A stretch of DNA of 64,000 nt from Conexibacter arvalis (GTDB lineage Bacteria > Actinomycetota > Thermoleophilia > Solirubrobacterales > Solirubrobacteraceae). Shown here one piece after another: positions 24,037-31,386 of this stretch. Made by a program: the position numbers and the translations under genes. The stretch's first letter is position 1. Each line of letters begins with the position of its first letter. The stretch spans positions 372,001-436,000 of the forward strand of contig NZ_JACHNU010000001.1 in the NCBI RefSeq assembly GCF_014199525.1, written 5' to 3'. Below the pieces are notes generated by a model, which made no database searches, was not told where the DNA came from, and saw nothing but the letters and a program-made list of their open reading frames with translations.

Positions 24037-24636
24037 TCAGCTCGTGTGCAGCGTCTCGACCTGCGTCGCGATCACGTTCGGCAGGACGGCGACGCCGGCG
24101 CCGCCGTTGCACTCGACGTAGAGCGTCGTCGGCTCTCTGCTCGTGAAGGCGTCGGCGACGGGGAGCGTGTACTGGCCACCGGCCGCGTAGCCGAACGAGA
24201 TCCGCCCGGAGGCGCCGCCGCCGGAGGTGTGCCAGACGGTGCACTGGGGCGCGGTCGTTCTGCCGAAGTAGACGGTGCCGCCGACCGTGTAGCTGCCGGC
24301 CGGCAGCAGGGCGCCTCTGTCTCTGCCGAGCGCGGTGACCGTCCACGCGTCGCTGGGGCCGCGCGGGCCGGTCGCGCCGGCGGGGCCGGTGGCGCCGGCG
24401 GCGCCGGTCGCGCCGGTCGCGCCGACCGGTCCTGGCGCGCCGCGCGGGCCGGCAGGGCCGGTGCGGCCGCGCAGCGATCTGCGCGCGCTTCTGCTCAGGT
24501 CGGAGGCCGCGAGCGCGCCGGGTCTGACCTGTCTGGATGAGGTGATGAGGTATCTCGAGGCGGCGAGGCCGGTGCCCGTGGTGGCCATCACGAGCGCCAC
24601 GGTCGCCACGACGAGAGCGGGCGATGGTTTGCGCAT
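24037..24636 (-). CDS. Secreted collagen-like (Gly-X-Y) protein
   Basis: 199 aa. N-terminal signal-like segment (ALVVATVALVMATTGTGLAAS), then a DLSRSARRSL region and about eleven Gly-X-Y triplets (GRTGPAGPRGAPGPVGATGA and on), followed by a C-terminal beta-rich domain (residues 100-199) with two Cys that may be disulphide-linked. The opening sequence is typical of many surface proteins in Solirubrobacterales. Likely an extracellular trimer with an unknown ligand. Confidence 0.8.
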   Translation of the reverse strand: MRKPSPALVVATVALVMATTGTGLAASRYLITSSRQVRPGALAASDLSRSARRSLRGRTGPAGPRGAPGPVGATGATGAAGATGPAGATGPRGPSDAWTVTALGRDRGALLPAGSYTVGGTVYFGRTTAPQCTVWHTSGGGASGRISFGYAAGGQYTLPVADAFTSREPTTLYVECNGGAGVAVLPNVIATQVETLHTS

Positions 24637-24774
24637 CGGTCCACTTCAGCGCCGGGGTTCCCCGATGTCCACCTTCCCGGTGCGCCGCCACCCGGATTCC
24701 TACGAACGAGGTCGCGCGGCAGCCGATGCAGCGGGCCACCGCCGCGCAGAGGGCGGCGCGCGCCGAGGCGACGG

Positions 24775-24816
24775 CACCCGCCGGGGAGCGGGACTCTCGT
24801 CCCGTCCCCGGCGGTG
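24775..24816 (-). terminator. Terminator-like hairpin after the secreted-protein operon
   Basis: A long GC stem (CGCCGGGGAGCGGGAC, loop TCTC, GTCCCGTCCCCGGCG, one bulged base) lies about 60 bp past the stop of the minus-strand gene at 24876. No T-run, as is usual in such GC-rich genomes. Confidence 0.6.
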
Positions 24817-24875
24817 CGCTCGCCGCCACGCGTGAGCACGCGCGCCCCGCGTGAGCGCGGCGCGCGCTCAGGCGC

Positions 24876-27668
24876 TCAGCGCCCTCCCGCGATCGCCCGC
24901 GCGGACGCTCGGGCCTGCGCCTTCGCCTTGGCCTTCGCCTTGGCGGACGCATTCGCCGTCGCCTTGGCGGCCTGCGCGCCGCAGCCCCGCGTCGAGAGCC
25001 GCTGGAAGACGCGCGTCAGCCCGCGCGCCTGGGAGCGGAACCCGATCCGCGCCGCCGCGGTGCGCGACTGCTTCGCGCAGAGGTTCTGCGCGGTGCCCAG
25101 CAGCGCCCCTCTGCCGGCGCGGAACGTCATCCGGAACCGCGTGAGTGGGACGTCCGGGATCGTGTTGAATCTCGTCCCGAGCTGGAACGTCCCGGCGGCG
25201 ACGCGGACGATGCCGGTGACGTCGATCGCCACCTGGCCGCGCAGCGCCACCATGATGTCGGGCAGTCTCCGCGCCGGGTTTCTGACGAGGTAGACGTTGC
25301 CCCGCAGCGGCTCTCTCAGCACCGGCGTGATCGCGCTGGCATCGCCGATCAGGCCGGTTCTCCCGCACCGCTCGGCGCGGTAGTCCTCGAGCTCGCACGG
25401 GTTGCGCAGCGCCTCGAGGCGGGCGTTGATCGATCTCGGCAGCAGGACGCTGATCGACTTGCTGTTGGTCTGCCCGACCGGCTGGGTCAGCAGCGCGGTC
25501 AGCGGCGTCGTCCGGTTCAGCTTGGTCTTGCCGCGTGCGCCGACGGTCAGCTTCAGTCTCGCCGTGTAGGGCAGTCTGTCGTAGCCCTTCGCCTGGTAGG
25601 GATGGCTCGGCGTCGCGGTGCCGCCGCCCGTGCCGGTCAGGTTCGTGCCGACGACCTGCCGCTGGCAGCTCGTCGCGTTGAACATGAACTGCGGGCGGTC
25701 GACCCGGACGTCGATCGCGCGCATGTGCAGCGGCACGCCGCCGACGATCGCCGGCAGCGGGTCGCTGGCGATCGTGATCTGCGCCGTCGCGCGGTCGACG
25801 TGGATCGCCCCGCGGACGACGACCGTGCCGAGGTCGAACGGCCCGGCGATCGCCGGCACGACGATCGAGATCCCGAAGGCCCCGCCGCCGTACGCGTCGG
25901 TGAGGTAGAGCCGGCCGGGCAACTGCAGCGGCGCGCCGCCGGTCCCGGTCGCGACCGTGAGCGAGCCGATCCGGCTCTCCTCGCCGCAGGTGCCGGCGTT
26001 CGCCGCCGCCTCGCCGCAGAGCGGGACGTTGCTGATCATGCCGACGACGCCGAGCGGGAAGGCGAACGTCAGCCGGTCGAGATCCTGCTCCCCGTCGGCG
26101 CGGCCGATTGAGATCGCGAACGGCGAGTAGGCGCCGGCCGCCGGGTCGAGCGTGCCGGCGGTGAAGCTCGGCGCGAACAGCCCGGTCGGGCAGCCCTGGT
26201 CGATCGCGAACGACGAGCTGACGTCGCGGACCGCGCCCGACCACGCGGTCAGCTTGGCGGTGGCGGTCTTCTCGCCGCAGCTGTGCGGGTTGACGAGCGG
26301 CGCCCGGTCGCCGCCCTTGAACGTCAGCGACAGGCGCGAGAACGGCAGCTGCGGGTTGTCGACGAAGGTCGTCGTCAGCTGACCGGTCGCCGGGTTCACC
26401 GAGATGTTGCCGCGCAGCTTGATCCGCACGCCGCTGCCGGCGGCGGTCAGGAAGAGGCGGTACATCTCGCCCGAGGCCGGATCGCTCGACTGCTGCGTGC
26501 CCTGGTAGATCCCGCCCGTGAGCGGCTCCTCGAGCAGCGGCGTGTCGAGCGTCACCGTGCCGATCTTCGAAGCGAACGGGCAGGCCTCTCTGTCACGCGA
26601 GTCGAGCCCGAGCTGCGCGTCGGTGCAGGTCTGCAGGCCGTCGGCGACGGGCGGCGAGATCGCCGTCCCCTCCGGCAGCACGACCGTCGCGTCCTTCAGA
26701 TGCGCGGTCGACAGCGTGTCGGCGTCGTCGCTCTGCGGCACGACGATGTCGACCTCGTAGCCCGACGGCGCCCCGGCGACCGAAGACGCCGGTCTGACCT
26801 CGATCGACGGCTCGAACGGGACGGCGTCGCAGCCGGTGACGGCGGGGGTCTGGACCGTCTCTGAGTAGAGCTGCGAACGGACCCACGGCTGCACCATGAG
26901 ATCGAACGACAGCGGATTCCCTGTGCATGACGACGGGTTCGACATGAACGCCTTCCGCGGCGCCCCCGCGAGCGGACCGCCGAAGTACATGTAGTCCTTC
27001 GCACCTCTCGAGCTCAGGATGCCGTCCCAGAGATCGCCGGGACCCTGGTGGTCGGCCGGCACGCCCCAGAAGGTCGCCTCGAAGCGATTGAGGTAGACCG
27101 ACTCAGGCAGTCGCGGCGCGATCACGGTCAGCCCGTAGTCGCCGTCGGAGCGGCCCTCCGCGACCATCTTGACCGGATAGCCGAGCACGGTCGTGCCGAA
27201 GGCCGCCGGCTCGTCCGCCTGCGTCGGAAGGCGGTACAGCCGCCGTGTCCACTGTGGCAGGGCTACTCTCACCCCGGGATAGGCGACGTCGAGCTTGATC
27301 GACCCGACCGCCGCCTCCCGCGGGCACGGATCCGTGTCGGCTCGGCCGCTGATGATCCGGTTGATCGCATCGAACGAGCAGGTCGCGGCGATCGTCGGGT
27401 TGCCGACCAGTCCCGGCGGCAGCGCCGCCCCGGTCTGCTTCGTCCCCAGCAGGGCGACGTTTCTCGCGTCCCGGTTGAGGTCGAGCGTGACCACGACATC
27501 CGGGTGGGCGCCCGCTTGGGTGGTCGACAGCGAGGCCGACTGTCTGCCCGGCTGCAAGCCGTACTCCTCAGCCGCTGCCGGGGCAGCGGCGACAGCGCCG
27601 AGTGCGGCGACCGCTCCGACCGCAAGCGCCATGCGTCTCACGTTGCCACGCATTCGCATCCTCCTCAT
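24876..27668 (-). CDS. Large secreted repeat protein (Thermoleophilia-type)
   Basis: 930 aa with a signal peptide (MALAVGAVAALGAVAAAPAAAEEY). The mature part repeats a unit of about 190 residues centred on motifs like CPFASKIGTVTLDTPLLEEPLTG, CGEESRIGSLTVATG and CGRTGLIGDASAITPVL, each followed by a G-x-(I/V/L)-Y strand; Cys pairs suggest disulphides. The C-terminus is a Lys/Ala tract (AKAKAKAKAQARA). No enzymatic motif. The start overlaps the stop of the upstream gene by 4 bp (ATGA), so the two are co-translated. Probably a cell-surface or matrix protein; function unknown. Confidence 0.8.
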   Translation of the reverse strand: MRRMRMRGNVRRMALAVGAVAALGAVAAAPAAAEEYGLQPGRQSASLSTTQAGAHPDVVVTLDLNRDARNVALLGTKQTGAALPPGLVGNPTIAATCSFDAINRIISGRADTDPCPREAAVGSIKLDVAYPGVRVALPQWTRRLYRLPTQADEPAAFGTTVLGYPVKMVAEGRSDGDYGLTVIAPRLPESVYLNRFEATFWGVPADHQGPGDLWDGILSSRGAKDYMYFGGPLAGAPRKAFMSNPSSCTGNPLSFDLMVQPWVRSQLYSETVQTPAVTGCDAVPFEPSIEVRPASSVAGAPSGYEVDIVVPQSDDADTLSTAHLKDATVVLPEGTAISPPVADGLQTCTDAQLGLDSRDREACPFASKIGTVTLDTPLLEEPLTGGIYQGTQQSSDPASGEMYRLFLTAAGSGVRIKLRGNISVNPATGQLTTTFVDNPQLPFSRLSLTFKGGDRAPLVNPHSCGEKTATAKLTAWSGAVRDVSSSFAIDQGCPTGLFAPSFTAGTLDPAAGAYSPFAISIGRADGEQDLDRLTFAFPLGVVGMISNVPLCGEAAANAGTCGEESRIGSLTVATGTGGAPLQLPGRLYLTDAYGGGAFGISIVVPAIAGPFDLGTVVVRGAIHVDRATAQITIASDPLPAIVGGVPLHMRAIDVRVDRPQFMFNATSCQRQVVGTNLTGTGGGTATPSHPYQAKGYDRLPYTARLKLTVGARGKTKLNRTTPLTALLTQPVGQTNSKSISVLLPRSINARLEALRNPCELEDYRAERCGRTGLIGDASAITPVLREPLRGNVYLVRNPARRLPDIMVALRGQVAIDVTGIVRVAAGTFQLGTRFNTIPDVPLTRFRMTFRAGRGALLGTAQNLCAKQSRTAAARIGFRSQARGLTRVFQRLSTRGCGAQAAKATANASAKAKAKAKAQARASARAIAGGR

Positions 27669-29995
27669 CGCGCGCGCTTGATCGTCGTCTTCACCGTCGC
27701 CGAGACGGCCTTGCCGGAGCGAGGCGCGAACCGCACCCGCACCCGAACCGCCACCTTGCCGTGGCGTGCCAGCAGCTTCCGCACCGGTCTGCGCAACCGC
27801 AGCTTGACGGTGTAGGACCGCCTCGTGGCGGCCGAACGCCGCATCGCGACCGTTCGTGACCCGCTGACGCGCACCGTCCCAGCCGCGCTCGTCGAGATCC
27901 GGATCGTCGCCCCGGTCCTGTCACGACGGACCCGCCGGACGGCCACCCGCGCCGGTGCCGGCTGGAGGTCACTGGGCCCTGAAACGACCTCAGCGGGCCG
28001 GTCGCTGCGCGGCGTGCTCGCCGGTCTCCGCGGCTCGACCGGCGGCTGACAGCCGTCTCCTGCACACGACGGCTCAGGCGTCGTCGCGTAGCCGCCGCCG
28101 ACCCGAACGTCGTAGACGTCGTAGCTCTGGTTGCGGTCGGCCTGATCGAGCCCAGCGGCAGTCACGATGAAGACGTCGTCGCCCGATTCGCTCGCATCAT
28201 GGAACCACGACGGCTTCGGCGTTCTGCCGTCGCTCAGCAGCACCACGCCACGGCCGGCCTCCCACATGTAGACGTCGCGCAGGCCGTTCTGATCCTCGGG
28301 GACGAGCGCCGTTCTCGTGTCGAAGAAGACGCGTCGCCCGTCGGCCGACATCGACCGCTGAGTGACCGTGTGGTTGATCACCGGCTTGGTCGATTCGCCG
28401 TCACCGTTCTCGGTCGTTCCTGCCGAGAACGAGGTCAGGTTCGCATGGGAGGTGTAGGTGACCGCGGCCAGGCACGAGAGGCATCTCGGCGTGCTCGGGA
28501 TTCCGCCGTCGACCGTGAAGCGGTAGACCTGCCCGGTTCCGTTCGTGTCCGGGAAGGCCGGGTCGAGCGGAATCCGCGAGCCGAGCGTCCACACCGCCCC
28601 GTCGGCCGTCGTGCCGACCCACGGTATCTCCTGGGGCACCGTCGGGCGGCTGGGCGCCACCATATGGCTCGTTCCCTGCCCCGAACCGTCGAACGTGGAG
28701 AGCATCAATCTCCGCGCACTCGAACCGTCGACGTCCATCCACAGCACCTGCGCTCCGGCGTCGTCGATGGCGACGATCGGCCCTCTCAGCCCCGGCAGAT
28801 AGGTCAACGTGCCGGTCGCGGCGTCCGCCCGGTAATAGTTCGTCTCGCCGGCCGGGGCAGCCGCAGCACCCGCCGCCAGCGCGTCGTTGCTGGCGAAGAA
28901 GACGCGGCTGCCGTCCGGCGTCGCGACCGCATAGCCATGCGCCAGCCGGCCGACACCAAGGTCCGGTTCATCAAACGGATCAACGATGCCACCTGCTGCC
29001 GGCGTCGTCGGCGCGCCGAGCGCATGCGACAGCAGCCGCGTCCGAGCGCCGTCCTCACGCACGTACAGCTGACGCACCCCGCCGACCGCAGCCGTGAAGA
29101 AGAGCCGGCGACCGTCGCGCGACACGGCGTTGCGCTGCGCCAGCTGGTTTCCGATATCCGATCTGGTCGAGTAGCCCGCCGGGAGTACGCCCGACGTGGG
29201 CACCGTCCCGTCGGGCAGCACGCCGGCCGGGCGGACGACGCCCTCGCGATACTGATAGAGCCCGTCGCCGCTCCGCGTCTGGTCCTGCTGGGTCAGACGC
29301 GCCGCAGAGAGGAAGTAGACCGTCGAGAAATCAGGCGTCCCTCCGAGCACCGCGCCCGGCGACGTGGTCGGGGTCATTCCCGGATCGGGCGCGCTGATCC
29401 ATCGCTCGCTCCCGACCCCGGATGAGATGTACTGCGAGATCCCTCTCACAGGATTGGGCGGTCCCAACGTGACGCCGTTGGTCGAGAACCCGAGCGTCGA
29501 CAGGTCCTGCGACGGCCTCGCGTTCGCCTGGGCGCTCGACAGCGCGTCTGTAACGGCATCGTCCGACGTCATCGACAGCGCCGGGCGGACCGCCCAGCCC
29601 TTCGCGGACCGCTCGCCGAAGTGGTACAGCATCGCGATCCCGCGCTCGTCCTTCGGGCCCATCTGCGCGCTGGCGACGAAGACCAGCTTCTCGCCGTCGG
29701 CGCGTGCGATCACCGGGGCCGGCCGCAGATTCGGATCGACCCCCGCAAACTGCCCACCCGGGTTCTGCCACGAGATCCACTCGTACGCCCGGCAGTCGGG
29801 CAGGTGGGTCGAGCCCTGGGCGGCGCGGATGGCGGCGTTGGGGCAGTCGTCGTCGGCGGCCGCGGCGGGTGCGGCGCTCGCGAGCAGCGCGAGGGCGGCC
29901 GTCCCGCAGAGGGCCGCGGCGCCGCGCAGGCGCAGCGCGCGACCGGCGGCGCGCGCGCTCACCGCGCCACGCGAATTCACGTCGAACGAACCCAT
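27665..29995 (-). CDS. Secreted TolB/WD40-like beta-propeller protein
   Basis: 776 aa. Signal peptide (AAALCGTAALALLASAAPAAAA), then LPDCRAYEWISWQNPGG, a motif typical of secreted proteins of Solirubrobacterales. The body shows propeller blades such as AVSRDGRRLFFTAAVGGVRQLYV, ATPDGSRVFFASND and SMSADGRRVFFDT. The last 100 residues are a basic Ig-like/beta domain rich in Arg and Lys. Overlaps the next gene by 4 bp, and together with it probably makes a surface complex. Expressed from a strong promoter at 30264-30292 through a 43-codon leader ORF. Confidence 0.8.
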   Translation of the reverse strand: MGSFDVNSRGAVSARAAGRALRLRGAAALCGTAALALLASAAPAAAADDDCPNAAIRAAQGSTHLPDCRAYEWISWQNPGGQFAGVDPNLRPAPVIARADGEKLVFVASAQMGPKDERGIAMLYHFGERSAKGWAVRPALSMTSDDAVTDALSSAQANARPSQDLSTLGFSTNGVTLGPPNPVRGISQYISSGVGSERWISAPDPGMTPTTSPGAVLGGTPDFSTVYFLSAARLTQQDQTRSGDGLYQYREGVVRPAGVLPDGTVPTSGVLPAGYSTRSDIGNQLAQRNAVSRDGRRLFFTAAVGGVRQLYVREDGARTRLLSHALGAPTTPAAGGIVDPFDEPDLGVGRLAHGYAVATPDGSRVFFASNDALAAGAAAAPAGETNYYRADAATGTLTYLPGLRGPIVAIDDAGAQVLWMDVDGSSARRLMLSTFDGSGQGTSHMVAPSRPTVPQEIPWVGTTADGAVWTLGSRIPLDPAFPDTNGTGQVYRFTVDGGIPSTPRCLSCLAAVTYTSHANLTSFSAGTTENGDGESTKPVINHTVTQRSMSADGRRVFFDTRTALVPEDQNGLRDVYMWEAGRGVVLLSDGRTPKPSWFHDASESGDDVFIVTAAGLDQADRNQSYDVYDVRVGGGYATTPEPSCAGDGCQPPVEPRRPASTPRSDRPAEVVSGPSDLQPAPARVAVRRVRRDRTGATIRISTSAAGTVRVSGSRTVAMRRSAATRRSYTVKLRLRRPVRKLLARHGKVAVRVRVRFAPRSGKAVSATVKTTIKRAR

Positions 29996-29998
29996 CGC

Positions 29999-30130
29999 TC
30001 AGCGCCCCGCGTGAGACGGACGGACGGACGACGGGTGAAGCGGCAGGTCAGCGCCTGACCTGCGAAGGGCGCGGAAGCCGGCACGGCCGGACCCCGCAGC
30101 ACCGGCCACGCGGGCACGGAGCGTTGGCAT
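29999..30130 (-). CDS. Small 43-aa ORF in the leader of the secreted-protein operon
   Basis: ATG at 30130 is preceded by GAGGAG at 6-nt spacing, the best Shine-Dalgarno in the area. Its TGA lies 3 nt before the ATG of the propeller gene. The peptide (MPTLRARVAGAAGSGRAGFRA and on) is basic with no known motif. A 21-bp palindrome lies inside. It could be a leader peptide for translational coupling, or a real small protein. Confidence 0.4.
   Translation of the reverse strand: MPTLRARVAGAAGSGRAGFRALRRSGADLPLHPSSVRPSHAGR
30043..30063. promoter_or_regulatory. 21-bp palindrome within the leader ORF
   Basis: GCAGGTCAG-CGC-CTGACCTGC, perfect 9-bp arms, 48 nt before the propeller gene start. As RNA it would form a stable hairpin in the leader. 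Confidence 0.45.
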
Positions 30131-30207
30131 GCATCTCTCCTCAGAGAAGGGTTTGAGACGAACGAAGGACTGAGCGCTGACGCTCACCCCGTACTGCGAC
30201 CTCTGCT

Positions 30208-31386
30208 CTACCTCCGGCCCTTCACCGGGAGCTGCCGCGACCCACACGCGGCACGACCCGTCAATTGTACGAAGCTGTTTCGTCGCACGCAACCGGCAAC
30301 CCGGCGCAACGCCTGGCGCGCGCGCAGCGCCGCGAGCAGCGGCGTCGCCGCGGGCCGCAGCGCGTCGAGCGCCGGCGCGATCGCCGCCGCGACGCGCACG
30401 TCCCGCGCGGCGGGCACCGTTGAGTAGAAGGCGGCGATCCCGGCCGTGATCGCCGCGTGCGCGCCACCGCGCCGCAGCGCCGTCGTCGTCGCGACCGACC
30501 GCCGCGCCGCCCGCTCGACCCGTCTCGCCGGCACGGCGCCGCCGCAGCAGTCGACGAGATACGAGCGGCCTGTCACCTCGATGTCGGAGGCCGCGTCGAC
30601 CACGCCGTCGAGCAGCGTGCTGAGCACGCAGACGTCCGGCCAGTAGGCGTCCGCGACCGCCGCCGCGTCGGCGGTGGTCGCAGCGGGATCGGCCGCGGTG
30701 CCCAGCAGCGCGAGGACCGCCAGGTCCGAGACGCCGCCGGCGAGGATCTCCCACCACTCGTAGTCGTCCGCGCCGGGCTGCTGGAGCGCCCATGCCCGCG
30801 CCGGGCCGTAGCCGCCGCTGCGCAGCGCGGCGTGGACATGGCTCTGCGCATGCGCGCACCGGTCGGCGGCGGCCAGGGCGGCCGGTGCGACGGCCGCGGC
30901 CGACGGCAGCGCCGCGAGCCGCTCGCGGCAGGCCGTCGCCAGCTCCCGCAGGTAGCCGCCGTCGCGGGCGGGGAGATCGGCGAGGCGCTCCCCGCCCCGG
31001 TCGGGGGCGCCGAGCGCGACTGCGAGCGCGCGGTGGAGGCGCAGGCCGTCGCGGCGCGGGTCGGTCGACGGCCGCTCGCCGAGCGTGTCGAGGTAGTCGT
31101 ACAGCAGCTGCCAGGCGACGAGCAGCTCGATCGTCGTGCGCTGGTGGACCCGCGGCGCGAGCGTCGCGAACGCGGCCGCCGCCTCCGCGTTCGCCGCCTC
31201 GCCGGCGATCGTCGCGAGCGCGAGCGCGCGCAGCTCGCAGTCGGGGATCGCCGCCGCGCGCCGCGTCCAGCGGGCGATCTCCTCCGCCGCGACGGGGACG
31301 ACCACCGCCTCGTAGCGCACGACCATCGCGAGCGCGGCCGGCAGCGGCGAGCGGAGGGAGCCGAGCCGCGGCACGAGCGCCCTCAC
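30208..31386 (-). CDS. DUF2600 terpene-synthase-like protein, cassette A
   Basis: 392 aa, all-helical, of the DUF2600 family whose characterised Bacillus member YtpB is tetraprenyl-beta-curcumene synthase (class IB terpene synthase). The first metal-binding motif YDYLDTLGE is present (Asp97, Asp100). The second, which reads LDSLVDHERD in cassette C, is LDGVVDAASD here, losing an acidic/His position, so activity may be altered. EWWE and the GGYLRELATACRERLAALP region are conserved. GTG 31386 overlaps the permease stop (GTGA). The C-terminus is about 30 residues longer than in the paralogs and basic, and contains the next operon's promoter. Confidence 0.82.
   Translation of the reverse strand: MRALVPRLGSLRSPLPAALAMVVRYEAVVVPVAAEEIARWTRRAAAIPDCELRALALATIAGEAANAEAAAAFATLAPRVHQRTTIELLVAWQLLYDYLDTLGERPSTDPRRDGLRLHRALAVALGAPDRGGERLADLPARDGGYLRELATACRERLAALPSAAAVAPAALAAADRCAHAQSHVHAALRSGGYGPARAWALQQPGADDYEWWEILAGGVSDLAVLALLGTAADPAATTADAAAVADAYWPDVCVLSTLLDGVVDAASDIEVTGRSYLVDCCGGAVPARRVERAARRSVATTTALRRGGAHAAITAGIAAFYSTVPAARDVRVAAAIAPALDALRPAATPLLAALRARQALRRVAGCVRRNSFVQLTGRAACGSRQLPVKGRR
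30264..30292 (-). promoter_or_regulatory. Sigma-70-type promoter inside the 3' end of the DUF2600-A gene
   Basis: On the minus strand TTGCGT (30287-30292), 17-bp spacer, TACAAT (30264-30269): the best promoter in the window. The spacer contains the inverted repeat ACGAA-GCTGT-TTCGT (30269-30283), a possible operator. It would drive the leader ORF and the two secreted-protein genes, making them independent of cassette A. Confidence 0.7.
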
